The notes under the pieces: model-generated | The model's database searches: none | Told to the model about the DNA's origin: nothing | The model's input: only the letters and a program-made list of their open reading frames with translations | Shown: positions 30,261-38,218 of the stretch, piece after piece | How positions within the stretch are numbered: the stretch's first letter is position 1 | Layout: every line of letters starts with the position of its first letter | From: Patescibacteria group bacterium | Lineage (GTDB): Bacteria > Patescibacteriota > Minisyncoccia > Phycocordibacterales > GWA1-40-21 | Assembly (NCBI GenBank): GCA_018968925.1 | Contig: JAGWZI010000003.1 | Location: 1 to 42,169, forward strand | DNA length: 42,169 nucleotides | Direction: 5' to 3' | Made by a program: the position numbers and the translations under genes

Positions 30261-31640
30261 TTATCCCGTCCAGTAATACGCCATGATCGAGAAATCCGTG
30301 AGGGTGATCGCGCCGTCGCCTGACAATTCCTTCTTCTCTACGGCCGCGAATGTGGGCGAGAGCGCCCGATGATACCAGTACGCCGCGATCGAAAAATCCA
30401 CGAGATTCACGCGGCAATCGCCGTTCAGATCCCCTTTCGTCGGGCATGCTTGCGATGAGGCAAGGACGGTCTTGTCGCCGACTTGGAAGCCCACGGTATC
30501 CGAAAACGGACTGATGAGCGAGCTCGTGGCGGCTTTCGATTTCGTGCTGTGCAAAGCAAGCGCGAGGGGCGATGTGTCGAAATCATACAAATAGACGCCG
30601 TTCGCATCCGATTCCGTCTGTTCGAAATATTCCGGCGTTGAATGCACCGATATGGTGATCGCGGCATCCGGCACGCTCTGTCCGAAAATGGCGATAGTAT
30701 CGCCGCGCTTCACTTCGCTCTTGTCGACGGCGATCGTCGGCGCGAGAAAGATGCCGCCGATATTGGTCGTCACGCCCTGCGTGATGTAGATCGGGAACGT
30801 GAAGGCGCTCGACCGTCTGTTCTGGCTGTCCTCGCCGTAGACCGAAAACGTGTAATTGCCGGCGGCAAGACCGGCGATCGAAACGCTGAAATTGGCGTCC
30901 GGACCCGCAATGGTCGTCACGGCAAGCTGTCCGTCTTTGAGAATGCCGACCGTTGATAAGGGGTAGGCCCGGCCGGAAAAATTGACGCTGGCCGAGCCGC
31001 CGCCGTATGATACGCCTCCGCCACCGCCCCCTCCTCCGCCGCCACCTGACGAATACGTGCACGGCAACGGTCCGCCGTAATTGGTCGCCGAATGATCGGT
31101 ACATACCGGCGGCGCGCCGGAGGGTGTTGCCGAAACCTGTCCTGACGTGATGATGACATTGCCGTAGGCATCGAGCGCCTCGACGATGAAATAGTATGTC
31201 GTTCCGTTCGCGAGTCCCGGAATAATCGCCGACGTCACATTGCCGACCGAAGTAAAACTGTACGGTCCGCCGGAAACGGCCGACTGGCCGACCTTGTAGC
31301 CGGACACGTTCCAGCCCAAAGCGCCGTTCGCCGCCGTCCAGGAAAGCGACACCTGACCGTCGCCCGGTGTCGCCGCGATGACAGGCGACGAGACGACTGG
31401 ATAATACTGGAAACCGAAACTCCCGAGAAACGCCGAGGATGACGACTGGCCGATCGCGACTTGTCCGAGCGAACTCTGCAATTGGAAATTCGCCGACGCT
31501 GAATATCCGCCGCCGAGATCGATGACCGGATCAAGCACCGTATAATTGCCGGAGGAAAATTCCTGGGCGAAAGCAAACGGCGCCGCAAAGAAACAAGCGG
31601 TACAGAAAAAAACGGCAACTCGTGATAAAAAAAGACGCAT
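30261..31640 (-). CDS. Secreted fibronectin-type protein with C-terminal dockerin
   Basis: 459 residues. Signal peptide 1-25, an N-terminal domain with YTVLDPVIDLGGGYSASANF, a fibronectin type III domain (about 85-170), a run of 11-12 Gly near residue 200, an Ig-like part, and a C-terminal type I dockerin: two Ca-binding repeats DLNGDCRVNLVDFS (404-417) and ELSGDGAITLTDFS (438-451). No TM after the signal, so it is held only through its dockerin, by the cohesin proteins encoded next. First gene of the operon. Confidence 0.88.
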   Translation of the reverse strand: MRLFLSRVAVFFCTACFFAAPFAFAQEFSSGNYTVLDPVIDLGGGYSASANFQLQSSLGQVAIGQSSSSAFLGSFGFQYYPVVSSPVIAATPGDGQVSLSWTAANGALGWNVSGYKVGQSAVSGGPYSFTSVGNVTSAIIPGLANGTTYYFIVEALDAYGNVIITSGQVSATPSGAPPVCTDHSATNYGGPLPCTYSSGGGGGGGGGGGVSYGGGSASVNFSGRAYPLSTVGILKDGQLAVTTIAGPDANFSVSIAGLAAGNYTFSVYGEDSQNRRSSAFTFPIYITQGVTTNIGGIFLAPTIAVDKSEVKRGDTIAIFGQSVPDAAITISVHSTPEYFEQTESDANGVYLYDFDTSPLALALHSTKSKAATSSLISPFSDTVGFQVGDKTVLASSQACPTKGDLNGDCRVNLVDFSIAAYWYHRALSPTFAAVEKKELSGDGAITLTDFSIMAYYWTG

Positions 31641-31684
31641 GATATGGAAAACGGGGCCTGCAAGCGGTCTCTCGAAACCATTCC

Positions 31685-31690
31685 AGTATA
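31685..31690 (-). promoter_or_regulatory. -10 box of the dockerin-cohesin operon
   Basis: TATACT on the minus strand gives a leader of about 38 nt before the ATG at 31640, so this operon is not leaderless. No ribosome binding site is seen. Confidence 0.5.
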
Positions 31691-31717
31691 CCGCACCGGC
31701 GCGCGGCGCGAAAGGAG

Positions 31718-32158
31718 TTATTTCTTCTTCGCGATATCTTTGACCGGAACTGCGACTTTCGGAATGCCTTCGCCGCGGGAATAGCTGTCGGCGATCTCCC
31801 GGATCTTTGAGACGATCTCGATCGGACTGTATTGGCTCTTGATGAGATAGAGTACCGCCCCGAGCTCAAGCCCTTTCTCGGCATCCTGTTCGCCGGCGAG
31901 GTTCGTCAGGAGAACGACCGGGATCGACTTGAGGGCGCCATCCGCTTTCATTTCCCGCAGGACCTCGAAACCGCTCTTTTTCGGCATCATGATATCGAGT
32001 ACCGCGACGAGCGGCTTCGGATCCATAGAATGCAGAAGGGAGATCGCGCTCTCGCCGTCGAAGGCGATTTTGAGATCGAAACCGTTCGCCTTGAACGCAC
32101 GCTCGTACATTCGGCTCATCAGCGGATCGTCTTCGGCAAAGAATAGCAGTGTCGACAT
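31718..32158 (-). CDS. Receiver-only response regulator 2
   Basis: 146 residues: DD near residue 10, phospho-acceptor Asp in AVLDIMMPKKSGFEVL, Thr in LLTN, and Lys in LIKSQ, followed by a 25-residue basic tail (KVAVPVKDIAKKK). No output domain. Closely similar to the receiver at 4718-5104. Follows the other receiver by 12 bases; last gene of the sugar-sensing operon. Confidence 0.92.
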   Translation of the reverse strand: MSTLLFFAEDDPLMSRMYERAFKANGFDLKIAFDGESAISLLHSMDPKPLVAVLDIMMPKKSGFEVLREMKADGALKSIPVVLLTNLAGEQDAEKGLELGAVLYLIKSQYSPIEIVSKIREIADSYSRGEGIPKVAVPVKDIAKKK

Positions 32159-32170
32159 GATGACTGATGG

Positions 32171-32542
32171 TTATTTGATAAGCTTTTTCACGTTCTCGAG
32201 GATTTCCGCATTGCTCGTATCGATCTTGATGAGGAACATGGCCGCGCCGAGATCGAGAAACGCCTGCTTGTCCTCTTCGAAGAACGAATTGGTCAGAACG
32301 ATGACCGGCACGGACTGTATTCTAGCATCCTTTTTGATTTTTTTCAAAAACTCCCGACCGTCCATTTCCGACATGTGGACGTCAAGGATCATGATGGCAG
32401 GCAGATCCTTGGCCGCGGAGAGGTAGTCAAGCGCCGCCTGTCCGTTTTCCATCCGCGTCACGGCATATCCATGCATGGTGAAGAGACGCTCGTACATGTC
32501 GCCAACAAATTTGTCATCCTCGATAACGAGTATATTCTTCAT
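32171..32542 (-). CDS. Receiver-only response regulator 1
   Basis: 123 residues with EDD at 8-10, phospho-acceptor in MILDVHMSEMDGREFL, Thr in VLTN, and Lys in FLIKID. No output domain. It stands right after the histidine kinase. It has its own -10, TGATACAAT, whose TGA is the kinase stop codon, ending 8 nt before the ATG, so the two receivers can be made apart from the kinase. Confidence 0.92.
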   Translation of the reverse strand: MKNILVIEDDKFVGDMYERLFTMHGYAVTRMENGQAALDYLSAAKDLPAIMILDVHMSEMDGREFLKKIKKDARIQSVPVIVLTNSFFEEDKQAFLDLGAAMFLIKIDTSNAEILENVKKLIK

Positions 32543-32550
32543 CGAATGTT

Positions 32551-32559
32551 ATTGTATCA
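32551..32559 (-). promoter_or_regulatory. Extended -10 overlapping the kinase stop codon
   Basis: TGATACAAT on the minus strand: TGA (32559-32557) ends the histidine kinase and TACAAT follows; 8 nt to the ATG at 32542. Confidence 0.55.
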
Positions 32560-34509
32560 TGAGGCGGCCGGCAGAGTGAAGAAAAACGTGCTGCCGATGC
32601 CGATCTCGCTTTTTTCAAGACCGATCGTGCCGCCCATCCGCTCGACGAGCATCTTCGAAATGTAGAGACCGAGGCCCGTGCTTTTGCTCACGTCGCGGGC
32701 AAGGGCCTGCTCGCCGGCCGGCTGGAACTTGCGGAAGAGCAGGCTCACGCTCGCCGGCGCGATGCCCGAACCCGTATCGGTCACCCGTACCGTCACCAAT
32801 CCTCCTCCGGCGGAGGCCGATACCGCGATGCGACCCTGCTTCGTGAATTTGACGGCATTGCCGATGAGGTTGAACAGGATCTGTTCGGTCTTTTCGCGAT
32901 CGGCCGAAACGGCGGGTAGGGATGCCGGGCGGTCGAAGACGATATCGACCGGCTCGGCGGCGACGAGAAGCTTGGCGGAATCGAGCACCTTGCCGATCGC
33001 ATCGCGGACGTCGAATGTCGTCTTCGTGAACATGATATTCCCCTGCTCGAGGCGGGAGACCTGGAGGAAGTCGTTGACGATGCCGATGAGACGGACGCTC
33101 GCCGTGTCGATATCGGATATCATCTCGCGTACGTCCGTATCCTGCACCTTGTCCGCGTACATGCTCATGATGAGCTCGGTGTTGCCGCGGATGGCCGTGA
33201 GCGGCGTGCGGAGCTCGTGCGACGCGACCGCGAAGAATTCATCCTTGCTCCGCTCCAGGATCTTGGCTTCGGTCGTATCCTCGATCAAGAGCACGTGACC
33301 GATCGTCCGATCCTTGTTCGAAACGGGCGCACAGAAGATGCGGAGGAATTTCGTTCGGTATTCGATATCTTTGACCGTGATCGTCTTGTTTGATTCGAGG
33401 CATTCGCGGCAGCTTTTCTCGAGATCAAACTTGTCGAAGAGCTTCGCCATCTCCGAGATCGCGTGCGGATTCTCCTTCACGTCGAGCACCGTCCGCACGG
33501 CCGAATTCGAGAGAATGATGGCGCCGTTCACATCCGCCATGATATAGCCGATCGAAAGACTGTTGATGGACGCGAGCAGGCGCGATTTCTCGTCGGAAAG
33601 CTCCTCGGTGCGGATCGCGACCGTCTCTTCGACTTTCGATTTTTCGCGCTCAACGTCCTCGAGCAGGTTGACGATCGCCCGCTTCGAATTCTCAAGATTC
33701 TCGTTCGCCGCATGGAGTTCCTGGCCGGACGTCTCGAGATTCGCGATCTTGTCCCGCAGGGCCGCGATCAAGGCGTTGAAGGACGCGGAGAGGCTGCCGA
33801 TCTCGTCGGTCCGGCCGAGCAGGTCCGCACTGACCTCGAGCGAAGACTCACCACTGGTGATGCGTCGGGCGATGTCGGAAAGCTTCCTGATCGGATCGGT
33901 GATCCTGCGCGCGAAGGTATAGGCGAAGAAAATGAGGAACAGGGCGGAACATGCGAGAAACGCGAGAACCGCCGGCGTGATGACCGACTGGATCCTGTTG
34001 ATATCCTGCGTCGTGCGGGCGATGACGGCGGTCTCCGCAAAAATGAGATCCGTCATGTCCTGCTTGACGAAATCGAAATCGTTCGACGCCTGGGAGAAAA
34101 TGTTGGAAATATCGGCGCTCGCGCCCTGCGCCGCGAAGTTGCTCTTGGCGTTCTCGGTCAGGGCGACGATCGTGCCGAGAGCGTTCTTGACGCTCCGGTA
34201 ATCGAGCTTGGCGGTTTCGTCGGCGGACGGAAGGGCGTACGCCTCATCAAGGACCGCTTCTTCCTTCTTGATTTCGGCAAGCTGCGCATCATATTCCGAA
34301 TAATCGTTCGACTTGAACGCGCTGTAGATGTCTTCGACGAGATTCCAGATGTTGTCGCGCAGGGCTTTCTCGGTGATGATGTTCTGATTGATCGCCTGAT
34401 ATTTGCCGACAAGGCTGATGTTGATCGCGGCGACCGCCGCAATCGTAACGAATCCGCCTGCGGCGATGAGCAGGAATGCGGCGGTGATTTTTGTCCGGAT
34501 CGATTGCAT
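32557..34509 (-). CDS. Transmembrane PAS sensor histidine kinase
   Basis: 650 residues: TM1 (8-30), an outside four-helix-type sensor (31-177), TM2 (178-200), HAMP (about 200-252), coiled coil (250-312), PAS (about 313-415) with a CREC pair (C367, C370), HisKA with H431 in VASHELRTPLTAI, and HATPase (FNLIGNAVKFTKQG, VRVTDTGSGIAP, STGLGLYISKML). Paralogue of the soluble kinase at 5138-6163. It follows the XylF-like gene by 14 bases, which suggests the binding protein reports sugar to this kinase. Works with the two receivers downstream. Confidence 0.94.
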   Translation of the reverse strand: MQSIRTKITAAFLLIAAGGFVTIAAVAAINISLVGKYQAINQNIITEKALRDNIWNLVEDIYSAFKSNDYSEYDAQLAEIKKEEAVLDEAYALPSADETAKLDYRSVKNALGTIVALTENAKSNFAAQGASADISNIFSQASNDFDFVKQDMTDLIFAETAVIARTTQDINRIQSVITPAVLAFLACSALFLIFFAYTFARRITDPIRKLSDIARRITSGESSLEVSADLLGRTDEIGSLSASFNALIAALRDKIANLETSGQELHAANENLENSKRAIVNLLEDVEREKSKVEETVAIRTEELSDEKSRLLASINSLSIGYIMADVNGAIILSNSAVRTVLDVKENPHAISEMAKLFDKFDLEKSCRECLESNKTITVKDIEYRTKFLRIFCAPVSNKDRTIGHVLLIEDTTEAKILERSKDEFFAVASHELRTPLTAIRGNTELIMSMYADKVQDTDVREMISDIDTASVRLIGIVNDFLQVSRLEQGNIMFTKTTFDVRDAIGKVLDSAKLLVAAEPVDIVFDRPASLPAVSADREKTEQILFNLIGNAVKFTKQGRIAVSASAGGGLVTVRVTDTGSGIAPASVSLLFRKFQPAGEQALARDVSKSTGLGLYISKMLVERMGGTIGLEKSEIGIGSTFFFTLPAAS

Positions 34510-34523
34510 GCTTCGCTTCTTGT

Positions 34524-35600
34524 CTATGAATGGGTGCTTGAACCGTAGATTTCCTGGGTCGTGTAATAGCCGTCTTTGATGACCGTATCGGCGATATTGT
34601 CTTTGGTGACGATTTCGACGGACGGCAAAAGAACCGATGGCACGTCGAGAACCCCGTTATTGACCGGAGTCGTTGTGGCCGACAGCGGCTCGCCTTTCGC
34701 AAGCTCGATGGCGGCGGCGACGGCCGCGGCGTCTTCCTCGACGATCGGTTTGTACACCGTCGCGGCCTGCGTGCCAGCGATGATGCGCTGGAGTGCTGAT
34801 ATCTCGGCGTCCTGACCGGAGACCGGGACTTTGCCGTCGAGGCCGTGCTCATGCAGAGCCTCGATCGAGCCGAATGCCGTGCCGTCGTTCGCCGCCACGA
34901 CGCCGTCGACGGCGCCCGACGCATCGAGATACGCCTTCAGGTTCTTGTACGCGTTCTCCGGATTCCAGTTCGGCGTGAATTTGTCAAGAACAATCTTGAT
35001 CTCTCCCTTGTCGATGAGCGGCTGGAGCACCTTGAAAGCGCCCTGCTTGACGAGAATGGCATTGTTGTCGGTCAGCGATCCGCCGATGTAGGCGATGGCG
35101 AGCGGCTTCCCCTTGCCAAGCTTGCCGGACAGAGCGTTCACGACCGATTGCGCTTCATATTCGCCGATCTTTTGATTGTCGAACGAAACATAGAGATCGA
35201 TCGGGGTGTTTGTGATGAGCCGGTCGTAGGAAATGACTTTGATGCCGGCCTTGTGCGCGTCATTCACCACGGATGTCAAGCTTGTCGCATCGTACGGCGC
35301 GATCACAAGGATGTTCACGCCTTTGACGATCATCCCCTCGATCTGCGACACTTGGGTCGCGACGTTGTTTTCCGACGATTCCACGTCGACCACGGCTCCC
35401 AGGGCGTTCGCCTGCTTCACGAATTCGTCGCGATCGCGCTGCCAGCGCTCTTCCTGCAGAGTGCCGAGCGAGAAACCGATAAGAAGGCCGTCACCGGGGC
35501 CCTTTTTCTGAACCGGAACAAGCTGATGCCCCATGAAAAATACCGCGACTCCGAGCGCAATAACGATGATGACCGCACTTGCAATGAAAAATTTTTTCAT
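34524..35600 (-). CDS. XylF-like periplasmic-type sugar-binding protein
   Basis: 358 residues with an N-terminal TM anchor (about 4-24), then a type I periplasmic binding fold of the xylose/ribose group: IGFSLGTLQEERWQRDRDEF, QVSQIEGMIVKGVNILVIAP, VISYDRLITNTPIDLYVSFD, VVAANDGTAFGSIEAL and VSGQDAEISALQRIIAGTQ are the XylF landmarks. No ABC transporter gene is near; the gene sits between a CACHE-type membrane sensor and the histidine kinase. In Clostridium beijerinckii a XylF-type protein (XylFII) binds the kinase LytS to sense xylose; a like role is inferred here. Confidence 0.9.
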   Translation of the reverse strand: MKKFFIASAVIIVIALGVAVFFMGHQLVPVQKKGPGDGLLIGFSLGTLQEERWQRDRDEFVKQANALGAVVDVESSENNVATQVSQIEGMIVKGVNILVIAPYDATSLTSVVNDAHKAGIKVISYDRLITNTPIDLYVSFDNQKIGEYEAQSVVNALSGKLGKGKPLAIAYIGGSLTDNNAILVKQGAFKVLQPLIDKGEIKIVLDKFTPNWNPENAYKNLKAYLDASGAVDGVVAANDGTAFGSIEALHEHGLDGKVPVSGQDAEISALQRIIAGTQAATVYKPIVEEDAAAVAAAIELAKGEPLSATTTPVNNGVLDVPSVLLPSVEIVTKDNIADTVIKDGYYTTQEIYGSSTHS

Positions 35601-35636
35601 TTGTGATGAAAATGGGGCTGATAAAAAAACGGGCTC

Positions 35637-37118
35637 TTACGTCTCCAACTTTTTTGAGATGAGCAAGATGGGCATGAGCATCACGAGCATGATGAGCGTG
35701 ACGGTGATGAGCGTTAGGCGGTTTGCCGCGTTTGCGATATCAACGATATCCTGTTCGGATTCAGCCGAAGAGATCATGCCGACGATCTTGCCGTCGGCGT
35801 TCGCAAGCGGCAGGAAACTCGCATAGAATGGCTTGCCAAAAATATCCGTCGGCCCGCTCCACGGCGCGCCGGAAAACACGGTTGCGGCAATATTCGGATC
35901 GACGGGCGTTCCGACGAGCCGCGTCACGCCGTCCGTGTCGAAAAGCGTGCTTGCGACCGAGGTGGTCCCGTCGTACACGAACATGTCAAGACCGGTAAGC
36001 GCATGCAGACGGTCGGCAAAAACGTTGTCGAGCGGAAAACCAGCGATGACCGTGCCGATGATGCGGCCGCTTCCGTCGCGTACGGATGCGCCGGCCCGGA
36101 TCGAAAATCCCTCGACCGGACTTTCCGCGATCGTCGCGATCGAATTGCCGTTTGCAGCCTCTTCGAATGCGTGGTCATCGGCGAGCGAATCGCCGAGGCG
36201 GGACAGCGCATGCGCCCGGACAAGCACCGTGCCACCCGCGTCGGTGACGGTAAGGAATCCGAGGTTGTACGAACCGAGATACCGTTCGGCGATCTGATCG
36301 AGCGACACCATGTCAGACTTCGCGACGGCGCGGGCAAGCGATCCATCCGCGGCGATAAGGCCGGCTTTTGCGAGCGATTCCTGTTCCCATGCGCCGATCG
36401 AGAGGTTCATGACTTTGACGTTCGTCAGGAGATTTGCCGACGTATCGGTGCTCACGCGAGCAGAAAGAATCGTCGAAAACGCGAGCGTGATGACGGTCGC
36501 AAGGATGAACGTCGTACCGACCGCGATCATGACGAAGCTCTCGCTGAGGCGCAAACGCATGAACTGCCATATCCACGTGCCGAGCGCGACCGATGCAGCA
36601 AGCTCACCCGCGAGGCTGATCAAAGAAGGCGCGCCGAGCATGCTTCCCCCGAACGCGGCGAACAGTACGGCGATGCCGAAAAGAAAGCACGCGGCGGAAA
36701 ACGGCAGCCAGGTGCGGTTATATTCCCTCTTGGCCTGCCGGTAGGAAAGATAGGCGATGAAAAAGAGCACCGCCGCGCCGGCGATGAAAAATCTGCCGGC
36801 GACGGCGGAAAATGCCGGAATGACGATGACCGCGTTCGCAACGAGATCCTTCTTCTCGAGGAAACTTGCGGCAAGAATGATGAGTCCGGCAAAAAAGAAT
36901 ATGAGACCGATATATAAAAGAATGTCGCTCGTGCCTCCGAGGATGTAGAAAATGTTCCAAACAGCCTCGAGCGAAAGGCCGATCGTCCGCAGCAGGACGG
37001 CGTGTTCCCTGCCGAGACGGTAGGCGTCGAACGACAGCCACGCCGCCATGAGCAACATGATGGCGCTGATCATACCGACGGCGAAGCTCAGATTGTTGAC
37101 GAGAAAATATGCGGTCAT
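35637..37118 (-). CDS. Multi-TM sensor with CACHE-type outside domain, no output domain
   Basis: 493 residues. N-terminal membrane block of about six or seven TM helices (LSFAVGMISAIMLLMAAWLS onward), a further TM near 190-215 (SFVMIAVGTTFILATVITLAF), an outside domain of about 235 residues of double-CACHE type (VMNLSIGAWEQESLAKAGLI, LGFLTVTDAGGTVLVRAHAL, RIIGTVIAGFPLDNVFADRL, LDMFVYDGTTSVASTLFD), and a last TM. There is no kinase, cyclase or chemotaxis domain after it, so output must go through membrane contact, perhaps with the kinase downstream. First gene of the operon; the ATG is 8 nt from TATAAT. Confidence 0.82.
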   Translation of the reverse strand: MTAYFLVNNLSFAVGMISAIMLLMAAWLSFDAYRLGREHAVLLRTIGLSLEAVWNIFYILGGTSDILLYIGLIFFFAGLIILAASFLEKKDLVANAVIVIPAFSAVAGRFFIAGAAVLFFIAYLSYRQAKREYNRTWLPFSAACFLFGIAVLFAAFGGSMLGAPSLISLAGELAASVALGTWIWQFMRLRLSESFVMIAVGTTFILATVITLAFSTILSARVSTDTSANLLTNVKVMNLSIGAWEQESLAKAGLIAADGSLARAVAKSDMVSLDQIAERYLGSYNLGFLTVTDAGGTVLVRAHALSRLGDSLADDHAFEEAANGNSIATIAESPVEGFSIRAGASVRDGSGRIIGTVIAGFPLDNVFADRLHALTGLDMFVYDGTTSVASTLFDTDGVTRLVGTPVDPNIAATVFSGAPWSGPTDIFGKPFYASFLPLANADGKIVGMISSAESEQDIVDIANAANRLTLITVTLIMLVMLMPILLISKKLET

Positions 37119-37126
37119 CTCTTTCT

Positions 37127-37132
37127 ATTATA
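37127..37132 (-). promoter_or_regulatory. -10 box of the sugar-sensing operon, leaderless
   Basis: TATAAT on the minus strand ends 8 nt before the ATG at 37118. The 8 nt read AGAAAGAG and could also act as a short ribosome binding site. Confidence 0.55.
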
Positions 37133-37137
37133 TCGCA

Positions 37138-37710
37138 TCACTGTTTGACGAGATTCTCTATCTTGTCCACAAGCGCGCTCCTGCCAAGGACGCCCGCGGA
37201 GACGTCGCGGATGACGCCCGAGCGGTCGATGAAGTACGTTTCCGGCAGTCCCGTCACCCGGTAATTTTCCGTCACGGCGCCCGACGAATCGAGCGCGAAC
37301 GGAACGTTGTAGCCGCTCCGGCGGGCAAGCGAAAGGGCGACGCTCGGGTCTTCTTCCGAATCGATCGCGAGGAACGAGACGAGCGGCGCGGCCGCGTCGG
37401 GATTCGCGCGGTAATCGCTCACGATTCGCAGTTCGTCAAGCGACGGCTGGCTCCAGCTCGACCAAAAAATAAGAACGAGTGGCTTGCCGGAAAATCCGGA
37501 CAATGAAACCGAATCGCCGCTCGCGCCGAGCAGATTGAATGACGGCGCCGCGCTTCCGACGAGGCTCGCATCCGTCGAAGTCGCCGCCGCGGCAGGTGCG
37601 CCGCGCGAACCGGTGATGACCGGGATCGCCTGCTTGCCCGATATGTATGCGATAAAAAACACCGCGGCAATGATCGCGGCGGCGGAAGCGATAAGTCCGG
37701 TGTATTTCAT
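37138..37710 (-). CDS. TlpA/ResA-like thioredoxin-fold protein without active-site Cys
   Basis: 190 residues: N-terminal TM anchor (about 5-24), Ala/Thr linker, then a TlpA/AhpC-TSA fold (APSFNLLGASGDSVSLSGF, KPLVLIFWSSWSQPSLDELR, VSFLAIDSEED, cis-Pro region TGLPETYFIDRSGVI). The place of the WCxxC motif reads WSQPS, so both redox Cys are Ser, and the protein cannot do ordinary thiol-disulfide exchange. It may bind clients or have lost function. The upstream gene 37747-38178 is 36 bases away and likely in the same operon. Confidence 0.85.
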   Translation of the reverse strand: MKYTGLIASAAAIIAAVFFIAYISGKQAIPVITGSRGAPAAAATSTDASLVGSAAPSFNLLGASGDSVSLSGFSGKPLVLIFWSSWSQPSLDELRIVSDYRANPDAAAPLVSFLAIDSEEDPSVALSLARRSGYNVPFALDSSGAVTENYRVTGLPETYFIDRSGVIRDVSAGVLGRSALVDKIENLVKQ

Positions 37711-37746
37711 GACGATTGGTTGCGCTCGCGCTTGGTATTCTTGAGA

Positions 37747-38178
37747 CTACTTTTTCTTGCCGCCCGTAGCTTGCGTTCCGGCGGAAGCGGTGGAAGTTGC
37801 GGAAGCCGGCACGGCGGCGGACCCTGCGCTGTTCACGTCGAACGGTCCGACATTGACGATCTGATTCTGCATCGGATTATAGAGCACCGCCTTTTTCTCG
37901 GTATAATAGAGGAGCACGTAATCTCCCGCTCGCGCATTGGCGAAAAACGGCTGGTCGGCAAGCTGCGACGGATCGGTCACTTTGACGACAGAGGGCGTTT
38001 CGCCTTCCGGCAGGACGATGAGTTTGCTCGCCGCCCGGATGATGGCGTTTGCCTGGTCTTGCGCCGCCTGCTGGGGATTCGAAGAGAGAGCCGACAGCTT
38101 TCCATACAAAACGACGGATGCCGTTATCGACCCGGCAAGAGCGATGCAAAGAACGGCGATGAGAATGTTCTTTTTCAT
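37747..38178 (-). CDS. Signal-anchored protein of Patescibacteria type, unknown
   Basis: 143 residues: TM 4-25 (NILIAVLCIALAGSITASVV), a short helical region, a conserved core KLIVLPEGETPSVVKVTDPS, then QPFFANARAGDYVLLYYTEK and KAVLYNPMQNQIVNVGPF, and a Thr/Ala/Ser-rich tail ending GGKKK. I recognise this core as recurrent in Patescibacteria genomes, but it has no known function. The ATG is 8 nt from a TATACT box. Confidence 0.8.
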   Translation of the reverse strand: MKKNILIAVLCIALAGSITASVVLYGKLSALSSNPQQAAQDQANAIIRAASKLIVLPEGETPSVVKVTDPSQLADQPFFANARAGDYVLLYYTEKKAVLYNPMQNQIVNVGPFDVNSAGSAAVPASATSTASAGTQATGGKKK

Positions 38179-38186
38179 ATGGCTGT

Positions 38187-38192
38187 AGTATA
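38187..38192 (-). promoter_or_regulatory. -10 box, leaderless
   Basis: TATACT on the minus strand ends 8 nt before the ATG at 38178. Confidence 0.5.
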
Positions 38193-38218
38193 TCTGTTCC
38201 GCGAAAACAGCGCAATGA

